In this document: positions 1 to 5,233 of the stretch, in pieces
How the letters are laid out: every line of letters begins with the position of its first letter
Position numbering within the stretch: position 1 is the stretch's first letter
Assembly (NCBI GenBank): GCA_002394525.1
Contig: DGUF01000287.1
Coordinates: 2,529-8,974 of the forward strand
Direction of reading: 5' to 3'
Length of the DNA stretch: 6,446 bases
Source: Lachnospiraceae bacterium UBA4317
Lineage (GTDB): Bacteria > Bacillota_A > Clostridia > Lachnospirales > Lachnospiraceae
The notes under the pieces: generated by a model
The model's input: only the letters and a program-made list of their open reading frames with translations
Databases searched by the model: none
What the model was told of the DNA's origin: nothing
Position numbers and translations under genes: made by a program

Positions 1-347
1 GTGGAGGCTATGCCGGAGGCAGTCTCTCGGGCAGTAGTCTCTTCGGCAGTGGCTGCAGCAGTGGCAGCGGTCTCTTCGGCTTTGGCGGCAGCGGCTGTTT
101 TGCCGCCGGCAGTCTCTCCGGTTGTGGCAGCAGCGGCTGTTTTGCCGGCAGCGGTCTCTTCGGTTTTGGCGGCAGCAGCTGTCATTGAGGCCGGACCGGC
201 ATCGGAGGAGGCTGCGGCCGCGGAGGATTTCTGAGCGGGGGAGGACCCGGCGGACAGACCAGTACAGCCTGTCAGGCAGAGGAGGAGAAAGAGCATCGCC
301 GCAGGGAAGAAGGGGCAAAACTGTCGATGGGAGGAGAATGAATTCAT
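1..347 (-). CDS. Putative lipoprotein with Ala/Thr/Glu-rich repeat linker (partial, C-terminus outside window)
   Basis: This reading frame runs leftward off the window edge, so only the first 115 residues are visible. It begins with a lipoprotein signal peptide: a hydrophobic run at about residues 10-26 (AAMLFLLLC) followed by the lipobox LTGC, with Cys28 as the predicted lipidated residue. The mature protein is therefore expected on the outer face of the membrane. From about residue 40 the chain is Ala/Ser/Thr/Glu-rich low complexity, with a 14-residue repeat from residue 55. The start is supported by TCCTTT (AAAGGA on the coding strand) 8 nt upstream. The basic charge before the hydrophobic core is weak (His7, Arg8). 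The layout matches the complete lipoprotein encoded at 5234-5809, so a C-terminal SH3-like domain beyond the window is possible but unseen. Function is unknown. The plus-strand frame over the same bases is an alanine-rich shadow. Confidence 0.85.
   Translation of the reverse strand, partial: MNSFSSHRQFCPFFPAAMLFLLLCLTGCTGLSAGSSPAQKSSAAAASSDAGPASMTAAAAKTEETAAGKTAAAATTGETAGGKTAAAAKAEETAATAAATAEETTARETASGIAS
24..185 (-). repeat. In-frame 42-bp (14-residue) repeat in the lipoprotein linker
   Basis: Residues 55-108 of the partial lipoprotein contain about four units of a 14-residue repeat, roughly KTAAAAKxEETAAG, at residues 55-68, 69-82, 83-96 and 97-108 (the last one shortened). Lys and Glu-Glu recur at fixed places. 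The period is a multiple of three, so copy-number change would preserve the frame. Such segments commonly act as flexible spacers between the lipid anchor and a folded domain; that role is inferred here. Confidence 0.75.
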
Positions 348-355
348 AATACAAA

Positions 356-361
356 TCCTTT
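356..361 (-). promoter_or_regulatory. Ribosome binding site of the left lipoprotein
   Basis: The coding strand reads AAAGGA, 8 nt before the ATG at 347-345. It is a modest Shine-Dalgarno match, but it decides the start because no other start codon lies upstream of the signal peptide at a suitable distance. Confidence 0.6.
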
Positions 362-385
362 CTGATTCTGAACAGGCAGGCGCTG

Positions 386-403
386 AACGGCTTTCCGTTT
401 TTT
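386..403. other. Small hairpin with T-tract (terminator-like) in the lipoprotein leader
   Basis: AACGG, a CTTT loop and CCGTT are followed by TTTT on the plus strand. The 5-bp stem is short for an intrinsic terminator and no plus-strand gene precedes it within the window. On the minus strand it would lie at the start of the leader of the lipoprotein mRNA. Its function is uncertain. Confidence 0.3.
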
Positions 404-405
404 CT

Positions 406-414
406 ATCTTAACA
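406..414 (-). promoter_or_regulatory. Possible extended -10 promoter of the left lipoprotein
   Basis: The minus strand reads TGTTAAGAT: a TGn extension plus TAAGAT, which matches TATAAT at four of six positions. The best -35 candidate with a 17-nt spacer (TTCCCA) is poor. Transcription would begin around 399, giving a leader of about 50 nt that contains the small hairpin. Confidence 0.35.
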
Positions 415-539
415 TGGGAGCCGGCGGGTGGGAAATCAGAAGGAAAAATGAGCCTTGCTGTTTTGTCCACGGTGATTCATGGGATCCGGCAGGACGCAGG
501 AGAGCGGCCGGGGGCGTGGACAGCAGGCCGGGTTATAGT

Positions 540-596
540 ATACGCTCACCTGAAACCCGAGTTGAACAGCGTTCAAGCGTCAAAGTGTAAGCGTAT
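540..596. repeat. Nested inverted repeat predicted to fold as a stem with inner hairpin
   Basis: The outer arms ATACGCTCAC (540-549) and GTG-TA-AGCGTAT (585-596) pair over 10 bp with a two-base bulge. Inside, TTGAAC (562-567), loop AGC and GTTCAA (571-576) form a perfect 6-bp hairpin. The element sits directly before the 52-bp tandem array and contains the left arm of the larger inverted pair at 553-567. It could be a structured RNA leader or the end of a small mobile element; the sequence does not decide. Confidence 0.55.
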
Positions 597-941
597 GGAA
601 TTGTTACATGTTCACGCCCGTCGAGAAGGCGAAAGCCACATGTTTCAGGAAGGCCAAGCGACAGAGGTGCTATAAAATAGAAAGGTCACGCATAATTCCG
701 GAAGGCCAAGCGACGGAAGAGGCAAAAAAGAGAAAGGTCACGCATATTTCCGAAAGGCCAAGCGACGGAGGAGGCAAAAAAGAGAAAGGTCACGCATATT
801 TTCGAAAGGCGAAGCGACAGAGGAAGCAAAAAAGAGAAAGGTCACGCATAATTCCGGAAGGCCAGGCGACAGAGGGAGCAAAAAATAGAAAGGTCACGCA
901 TGTGCCGGAGATGGCAGCCGCGCGCCGTTTAACTCGGGTTT
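553..941. repeat. Inverted 15-bp arms bracketing the 52-bp array
   Basis: The arm at 553-567 (AAACCCGAGTTGAAC) is the reverse complement of 927-941 (GTTTAACTCGGGTTT) with a single mismatch. The arms enclose the entire tandem array, about 360 bp apart, so the enclosed segment looks like a unit with defined ends. I see no transposase and no clear target-site duplication. Confidence 0.6.
631..901. repeat. 52-bp tandem repeat array, five regular copies plus one degenerate
   Basis: The block GAAAGGTCACGCAT starts at 680, 732, 784, 836 and 888, an exact 52-bp period; the last copy is cut short. A diverged 49-bp copy precedes them at 631. Each full unit has a second conserved block, near GGCCAAGCGAC, and ends in an A-rich run. 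Units differ by point changes, mostly in the centre (TTCCGGAA, TTTCCGAAA, TTTTCGAAA), which keeps a local palindrome. There are no unique spacers, so this is not a CRISPR array. The period is not a multiple of three. Function is unknown. Confidence 0.9.
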
Positions 942-955
942 TGCCCGAAGAAAAC

Positions 956-989
956 AATGCTTCGCATTGTCCAAAGCTTCGAATTGTCG
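956..989. repeat. Two tandem copies of a 17-bp repeat (left locus)
   Basis: AATGCTTCGCATTGTCC (956-972) and AAAGCTTCGAATTGTCG (973-989) are adjacent copies of the unit that recurs nine times at 6073-6224. The first copy with its flank also makes a perfect 7-bp hairpin, ACAATGC-TTC-GCATTGT (954-970). The same period and sequence 5 kb apart indicate a repeat family with more than one location. Confidence 0.75.
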
Positions 990-1010
990 CGCAAAACACC
1001 ACGAATTTTA

Positions 1011-1030
1011 CTTGAATTTTCAGGTGGGCC
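1011..1030. repeat. Conserved tail after the left 17-bp repeats
   Basis: CTTGAATTTTCAGGTGGGCC matches 6235-6254 (CTTGAGCTTTCTGGCGGGGC) at 15 of 20 positions. It lies a similar short distance after the 17-bp repeats at both loci (21 and 10 nt), so it may be part of the same dispersed element. Confidence 0.5.
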
Positions 1031-1072
1031 TGGATTAGCACGTGACAGGCATGGATCAAAGAAAAGGAACGC

Positions 1073-1101
1073 TTGTTCTATGCACGGCCTCGTGGTATAC
1101 T
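1073..1101 (+). promoter_or_regulatory. Promoter of the nuclease-ATPase gene pair
   Basis: TTGTTC (1073-1078), a 17-nt spacer and TATACT (1096-1101) preceded by TGG form a sigma-A-type promoter with an extended -10. The -35 box is weak (three of six), the -10 strong (five of six). Transcription would start near 1108, giving a leader of about 100 nt before the start codon at 1211. Confidence 0.7.
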
Positions 1102-1116
1102 GAAAGGACTGTGTTA

Positions 1117-1184
1117 AGCGGCCAGAAGCGGCCAGAGAGCGGCCAGAGTTAAGCGGCCAGTGCATCTGCGGAGTGCATCTGCGG
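1117..1184 (+). repeat. Short direct repeats in the 5' leader of the nuclease gene
   Basis: AGCGGCCAG occurs four times (1117, 1127, 1138, 1152) with 10-, 11- and 14-nt steps, followed by two copies of TGCATCTGCGG at 1161 and 1174. All lie between the predicted transcription start and the ribosome site. Each AGCGGCCAG contains the self-complementary GGCC. They may reflect slippage or a binding site in the leader; neither can be proven from sequence. Confidence 0.75.
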
Positions 1185-1210
1185 GCGCGGCAGCCGGAGA
1201 GGGGAGAGAG

Positions 1211-2380
1211 ATGAAGCTGATCCATTGTGCGGACCTGCATCTGGATTCGGGGATGCGGACCCATCTGAGCAGGGAGCGGGCCAGGAGCCGGCGGGACGAG
1301 CTGCTCAGGAATTTCAGCCGCCTGGCGGAGTATGCCGCGGATCATGGCGTAAAAGCTGTTCTGATCGCGGGGGATCTCTTTGAGCGGGACGTGGTATCGG
1401 AACTGGCGGGAAATACGGTGATGGAGGTGGTCCGGGCTCATCCGGACATTCATTTTTATTATCTGAGGGGGAATCATGACCGGGCCGATGTTCTGGGCCG
1501 CGGAAGCGCGGTTCCGGGATCGCCGGCCGGAAGTCTCCCCGGCAATCTGTTTCTCTTCGGGCCGCGATGGAGGACCTATACGGAAGGGGAACACGGGGGG
1601 ATCGCGATCGCCGGAGTTGAGCTGACCGGGGAAAATAATGCGGCGGCCCACGCCTCCCTGCGGCTGGATCCGGCCTGCTTCAATATCGTCATGCTGCACG
1701 GGGACCTGGAATACAGCAGGCCTGAGGCCGCCGGTGCGGGAAGGCCCGGGGAAGGCGCCCGGCGGACCGGCTATGCGGAGAGGATCAGCCTGCAGGCCCT
1801 GCGGGGCAGGGGGATCGATTATCTGGCCCTGGGCCATATCCACAGCGCAAAGACGGGGCGGCTGGACGAGCGGGGCATATACTGCTATCCGGGCTGTCTG
1901 GAGGGCCGGGGCTTTGATGAGTGCGGCCGGCACGGCTTTTATCTGCTGGAGGTCGATGAAAGACGGCGGCTCAGGGACCACCGCTTTGTCCCTTTTGCAA
2001 AAAGGACCCTGTACTCGGTGGAGGCGGATGTAACCGGCTGTCAGTCGACGGCACAGATGGAGGCCGTGGTCCGGGACCGGATCCGGGAGAGCGGATGCGG
2101 CGCCGGAGACATGGTGGACCTGGTCCTGCGCGGAGAGCTGGATGTAGACTGTGAAAAGGACACCGGATACCTGGAGACCAGCCTGGCCGGGGACTATTTT
2201 TTTGCCAGGGTCAGTGACAGGACCCTGCTCAGGATCGACCTGGAGGACTATCTGTATGACGAGTCCCTCCGGGGGGAGTTTGTCCGGCAGGTGATGGCGG
2301 ACGGGACGATCCCGCAGGAGGAGAAAAATCAGGTGATCCGCCGCGGCTTTGCGGCCATGGACGGGGGAGACCTGCTATGA
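1211..2380 (+). CDS. YhaO/SbcD-like DNA repair exonuclease (metallophosphoesterase)
   Basis: The 389-residue product carries the full metal-binding set of the calcineurin-like phosphoesterases in the order typical of SbcD/Mre11: D8-x-H10 in CADLHLDS, G54-D55 in AGDLF, GNHD at 87-90, H163 in MLHGD and GHIH at 208-211. Family members use two metal ions, usually Mn2+, to hydrolyse DNA phosphodiesters and work with an SbcC/Rad50-type ATPase, which is the next gene. Residues after about 240 form the C-terminal part that in relatives contacts the ATPase. I chose ATG 1211 because the conserved strand MKLIHCADLH begins there and GGAGAGGGGAG (1196-1206) lies just upstream. The in-frame GTG at 1160 would add 17 residues unlike the family, read from leader repeats. 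Length is close to that of B. subtilis YhaO-type proteins. No catalytic residue is missing. The precise substrate is unknown. Confidence 0.96.
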   Translation: MKLIHCADLHLDSGMRTHLSRERARSRRDELLRNFSRLAEYAADHGVKAVLIAGDLFERDVVSELAGNTVMEVVRAHPDIHFYYLRGNHDRADVLGRGSAVPGSPAGSLPGNLFLFGPRWRTYTEGEHGGIAIAGVELTGENNAAAHASLRLDPACFNIVMLHGDLEYSRPEAAGAGRPGEGARRTGYAERISLQALRGRGIDYLALGHIHSAKTGRLDERGIYCYPGCLEGRGFDECGRHGFYLLEVDERRRLRDHRFVPFAKRTLYSVEADVTGCQSTAQMEAVVRDRIRESGCGAGDMVDLVLRGELDVDCEKDTGYLETSLAGDYFFARVSDRTLLRIDLEDYLYDESLRGEFVRQVMADGTIPQEEKNQVIRRGFAAMDGGDLL

Positions 2381-2403
2381 GGAGGGGATAGGTCATTGAG
2401 GGC

Positions 2404-2480
2404 GAGTCAGTGGGGACGTAACAGATTGACTCGTTTTGCCTCTGACAAAATGAGTCAATCTGTTACGTCCCCACTGACTC
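2404..2480. repeat. Near-perfect 35-bp inverted repeat (7-nt loop) between the two nuclease-complex genes
   Basis: The left arm (2404-2438) and right arm (2446-2480) are complementary at 34 of 35 positions; the only mismatch is at 2433. The loop is CCTCTGA (2439-2445). The arms contain GTGGGGACGTAAC and AGATTGACTC. No T-tract follows, so it is not a standard intrinsic terminator, although RNA of this region would form a very stable hairpin between two genes presumed to share a transcript. It resembles a REP-like or MITE-like palindrome inserted into an operon; family membership is inferred only. Confidence 0.9.
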
Positions 2481-2521
2481 ACCCGCTGACTCACCCACTG
2501 ACTCACCCGCTGATTCACTGA
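2474..2521 (+). repeat. 12-bp tandem repeat adjoining the palindrome
   Basis: CTGACTCACCCG is repeated at 2474, 2486 (CTGACTCACCCA), 2498 and, degenerated, at 2510 (CTGATTCACTGA). The first copy overlaps the last 7 bases of the palindrome's right arm, so the array seems to have grown out of the palindrome end. It fills the space up to the ATPase ribosome site. Confidence 0.85.
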
Positions 2522-2540
2522 CTTGCGCTGATTCGCCGCC

Positions 2541-2546
2541 GGAGGG
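2541..2546 (+). promoter_or_regulatory. Ribosome binding site of the ATPase gene
   Basis: GGAGGG lies 8 nt before the ATG at 2555 and fixes that start. A very similar segment, GGAGGG at 2381-2386 followed by ATTGAG at 2395-2400, sits just after the nuclease stop codon on the other side of the palindrome. Confidence 0.8.
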
Positions 2547-2554
2547 CTTATCTG

Positions 2555-4981
2555 ATGAGACTGATCGAATGTTATATTGAAAATTTCGGCCGCATCCGGG
2601 CCCTGGACCATCGCTTCGAAGAGGGAGTCAATGTGATCTGCCGGGAAAACGGCTGGGGCAAGACCACCTTCGCGGCTTTCCTCCTGGCGATGCTCTACGG
2701 CTTTCCCTCCACCCGCCGGAAAAAGGTGGAGGACAACGACAGAGACCGCTTCAGGCCCTGGCAGGGCGGGATCTACGGCGGGCGTCTCAGCTTTGAGGCC
2801 GGAGGGAAGATCTATGAGATCACCCGCAGCTTCGGGAAACGGGAGTCCGAGGACGAATTTGAACTGCGGGACCTGGAGACCAACCTTGTGAGCCATGATT
2901 TTTCGCAGAAGACCGGGGAGGACCTCTTCCATCTGGACCGGGAGTCCTTTGCCAGGACGGTCTTTACAGGGCAGCAGGACTGCGCCTGTTCGATGACGGA
3001 CAAGATCACCGCCCTGATCGCGGGCCTGACGGACCAGGCGGGCGACATGGGGAGCTATGAGGCCGCCATGAAACGGCTGGCGGAGGCCGCCAACCGCCTG
3101 ACCCCCTCGCGGGCCTCCGGGAGCCTGTCCCGGCGGGCGCAGGAGATCCGGACTCTGGAGCGGGAGGCCGCGGGAAGAGAAGAGCTGACCGCGAGAATCC
3201 TGGCATGCAGCCGGAAGGAGGAGACCGCCGCCGCCCGGGAACGGCGCCTGCAGAGGGAAGTGGAGGAACTGGAGGCCGGCGCCGCCTCCGCGAGAGCCCG
3301 GGAGGAGGAGCAGGAGCGGTCGAGGGACCGGGAGAGGGCCTGGGAGGGCGCGCGCAGGGTCCGCCGTCAGCTCCTTGCCTCGAGGGACTTGAGGCAGGGA
3401 GAGTTGGAGACGGCCTCCGCCTTCTTTCCGGGGCGGACCCCCTCCTGCGGGGAGGTCGACCGGTACCTGAAAACATGCCGGGAACTGGACCGGATGGAGG
3501 CGAAAATCCAGGCCGGAGCCCTCACGGAAGAGGAGCAGATCCGGCTGAATATGCTGGAGGAGACCATCGGGGCCCGCGGGAAAGCCGGCCGTTCGAAAAC
3601 CGGCGGCGCGCCTGATGGCGCCGCGGGGACCAAAGGCCCGGTATGCATTCTGGCCGGAATCGTCCTTTTCGCAGACGGCCTGGCGGGCTTTTTCCCGGCC
3701 CGCTCAGTCCTTTTTGCGTGCCTTTCTGCCGCGGGTCTGGCAGTGGCAGCCGGCGGAGCCATCCTGCTGAGCCGGGAAAAACGGGAACGGCTTCGGGAAA
3801 GTGCGAAAAAAGCCCGGAGAGAAAGCGGGACAGGAAAAAACAGTCCGGCCCCCGGGAATCTGACAGCCTCGGGACGAGGACAGGCAGAAGCAGAAGCGGG
3901 AGGCCGGACAGGGGAATATGAATATCTCCTGCAAAAGGAGGCCCGCCTGGAGGCCCTTTATGCGGAGTGGTCACAGACGAGGAGGCCGGTGATCCGCTTC
4001 CTCAGGGAACTTGGCTTTGCGCCGCAGGAGGACCTGGCCGACCAGCTGCAGACGATCCGGGCCGCCGCGGATGCCTGTGAGGATGCCGGAAAGCTCCTGC
4101 GGGCTGCGGAACGGGATCTGATCGCCTGCGAACGGGAAATGCAGAGACTGGGCATAAGCCTGGAATCTGCGGACGAAGCAGAAATGCATCGGGCGGACGC
4201 AGGCTTAGAACCCGCGAATAAAACGGGAGAACAGAGGACCGGCCCTGACCCTGCAGGGAAAATACAGCGGATGGCTGCCGGCTTTGATTCCGCCGAAAAA
4301 ACGGAAACATATCGAACAGGTTCCGGCTCTGATCCCGCCGGGGCAAAGGGCACCGGAGAGAATTCCCGGCCGGCACCGGAAGGCAGCGGGGCATCCCTGG
4401 CCCGGCTGGCGGAGGCCAAAAGTGAAGAACTGGACAGGTGCAGGGAATTCAGAAGGAGCCTTATGGAGGAACTGGAGGAGATTCGGGCTGAACTGGAGGA
4501 CCGGGAGAAGGCATGGAGCCGGCTTGAGCTGCTCAAGGAAGAGCAGGCCGCCGACCAGACCCGCTTCCGTCAGATCCAGGCGGCCGCAGAAAACCTGCGC
4601 AGGGCCAGGGAGGCCCTGACGGCCAGGTACAGGGATCCGCTCACCGATCATTTTCACAGATACTGGGAGACGATCACCGGATATTCCGCCGCGGGCACCA
4701 GCGTCGACGCGGATGCGGGGGTCACGGTGGAGGAACGGGGAAAGCAGAGGGATTCGGCCCTGCTCAGCAGAGGCTACAGGGACCTGGCGGGCATCTGCCT
4801 GCGGGCGGCCCTGGCCGATGCCATGTATCCCGCGGACCGCAGCGAGCGTCCGCCCCTGATCCTGGACGACCCCTTCAGCAATCTGGACGACGAAAAAATG
4901 GAAGGCGCCCTGCATTTTCTCGAGGAGATGGGGAAAACCTGCCAGGTCATCTATTTCACCTGCAGCAGGGCCCGCTGCTGA
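2555..4981 (+). CDS. YhaN/SbcC-like AAA/ABC-type ATPase with internal membrane hairpin
   Basis: The 808-residue product is an SMC/Rad50-like ATPase, the presumed partner of the preceding nuclease. The N-terminal head (MRLIECYIENFGRI) has P-loop ENGWGKTT at 31-38 and a Q-loop candidate FTGQQD at 137-142. Long charged coiled-coil arms occupy about 170-345 and 412-720. They are split by two predicted transmembrane helices at about 363-380 and 384-405 with a short PAR turn, in place of the CxxC zinc hook of classical SbcC; this is reported for YhaN-type proteins and suggests membrane attachment. The C-terminal head has signature LSRGYRD (737-743), Walker B LILDDP (768-773) and D-loop SNLD (775-778). 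Oddities: Arg30 stands where the first P-loop Gly normally is; the usual TCH switch motif reads TCS at 802-804 and the chain stops four residues later; residues 536-600 form a low-complexity insertion. Start ATG 2555 is backed by GGAGGG 8 nt upstream. Confidence 0.95.
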   Translation: MRLIECYIENFGRIRALDHRFEEGVNVICRENGWGKTTFAAFLLAMLYGFPSTRRKKVEDNDRDRFRPWQGGIYGGRLSFEAGGKIYEITRSFGKRESEDEFELRDLETNLVSHDFSQKTGEDLFHLDRESFARTVFTGQQDCACSMTDKITALIAGLTDQAGDMGSYEAAMKRLAEAANRLTPSRASGSLSRRAQEIRTLEREAAGREELTARILACSRKEETAAARERRLQREVEELEAGAASARAREEEQERSRDRERAWEGARRVRRQLLASRDLRQGELETASAFFPGRTPSCGEVDRYLKTCRELDRMEAKIQAGALTEEEQIRLNMLEETIGARGKAGRSKTGGAPDGAAGTKGPVCILAGIVLFADGLAGFFPARSVLFACLSAAGLAVAAGGAILLSREKRERLRESAKKARRESGTGKNSPAPGNLTASGRGQAEAEAGGRTGEYEYLLQKEARLEALYAEWSQTRRPVIRFLRELGFAPQEDLADQLQTIRAAADACEDAGKLLRAAERDLIACEREMQRLGISLESADEAEMHRADAGLEPANKTGEQRTGPDPAGKIQRMAAGFDSAEKTETYRTGSGSDPAGAKGTGENSRPAPEGSGASLARLAEAKSEELDRCREFRRSLMEELEEIRAELEDREKAWSRLELLKEEQAADQTRFRQIQAAAENLRRAREALTARYRDPLTDHFHRYWETITGYSAAGTSVDADAGVTVEERGKQRDSALLSRGYRDLAGICLRAALADAMYPADRSERPPLILDDPFSNLDDEKMEGALHFLEEMGKTCQVIYFTCSRARC
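4160..4355 (+). repeat. Degenerate in-frame repeat in the ATPase coiled-coil arm
   Basis: Residues 536-600 break the heptad-like pattern and are rich in Gly, Pro, Ala and Thr. Segments beginning LESADEAEMHR (536), LEPANKTGEQRTG (551) and FDSAEKTETYRTG (577) are recognisably related; the last two also share a DPAG further on. The steps are 15 and 26 residues. This looks like an old in-frame duplication that made a flexible linker within the second arm. Confidence 0.5.
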
Positions 4982-5093
4982 TAAATGGAATATCAGATGA
5001 AAAACTGCTGATGAATGGAATGCCAGACGAATAACTGCTGGTAAATGGAACGTCAGGCAAATGCTGTTGACGAATGAAATATCAGGCAAAACA
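4975..5093. repeat. 30-bp tandem repeat array spanning the ATPase stop codon
   Basis: Four copies start with CTGCTG or CTGTTG at 4975, 5005, 5035 and 5064 (steps 30, 30, 29). Each continues as AATGGAA or AATGAAA and then TCAG or CCAG, ending in an A-rich stretch. The first copy includes the last codons and the TGA stop of the ATPase gene; the array ends at the terminator. Copies differ at several sites, so the array is not recent. Confidence 0.85.
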
Positions 5094-5136
5094 AAAAAGA
5101 GGGAAACGGCACCGATGACGGAACCGTTTCCCTTTT
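5091..5136. terminator. Bidirectional intrinsic terminator between convergent genes
   Basis: GGGAAACGG (5101-5109) pairs with CCGTTTCCC (5124-5132). After a 2x2 internal loop, CCG and CGG (5112-5114, 5119-5121) pair around an ATGA loop. TTTT follows on the plus strand and the A-rich stretch 5093-5100 provides a T-tract on the minus strand. It can end transcription of both the ATPase gene and the convergent lipoprotein gene, whose stop is at 5234. Confidence 0.9.
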
Positions 5137-5233
5137 CAGATCTTACTTAATTCAAATCCTTAAAAAATCTCAAATTCTTAAGGAAGCAGCCTGTATTGTC
5201 CCGGATGACCGGAACCATACTGCCCGAAGAAGA

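Larger units (their letters stand above)
348..1210. other. Noncoding interval rich in repeats
   Basis: I find no convincing gene between the divergent lipoprotein and the nuclease gene. Positions 415-539 hold nothing I recognise apart from a weak TATAGT/TATACG promoter-like stretch at 534-544. The remainder is filled by a folded inverted repeat, a 52-bp tandem array, a pair of inverted arms, two 17-bp repeats and the promoter and leader of the nuclease gene, each listed separately. Confidence 0.7.

Noticed and set aside
1..234. Plus-strand Ala/Val-rich frame at the left edge
   Set aside because: Antisense of the lipoprotein linker; the minus-strand frame has a start, ribosome site and lipobox.
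631..901. CRISPR array
   Set aside because: The whole 52-bp unit repeats with only point differences; there are no unique spacers and no cas genes.
608..1015. Basic 135-residue protein read through the 52-bp repeats
   Set aside because: No good ribosome site, successive units are read in different frames, and the composition is simply that of the repeat. Kept only as a minor remark.
1160..1210. GTG start giving 17 extra residues on the nuclease
   Set aside because: The extension is translated from leader repeats and the conserved first strand begins at the ATG at 1211.
929..1981. Minus-strand frame of 350 residues over the nuclease gene
   Set aside because: Pro/Arg-rich shadow of a GC-rich gene; the plus strand has all five phosphoesterase motifs.
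2404..2480. Intrinsic terminator between the two nuclease-complex genes
   Set aside because: The stem is strong but is followed by ACCCGCTGAC with no T-tract on the plus strand.
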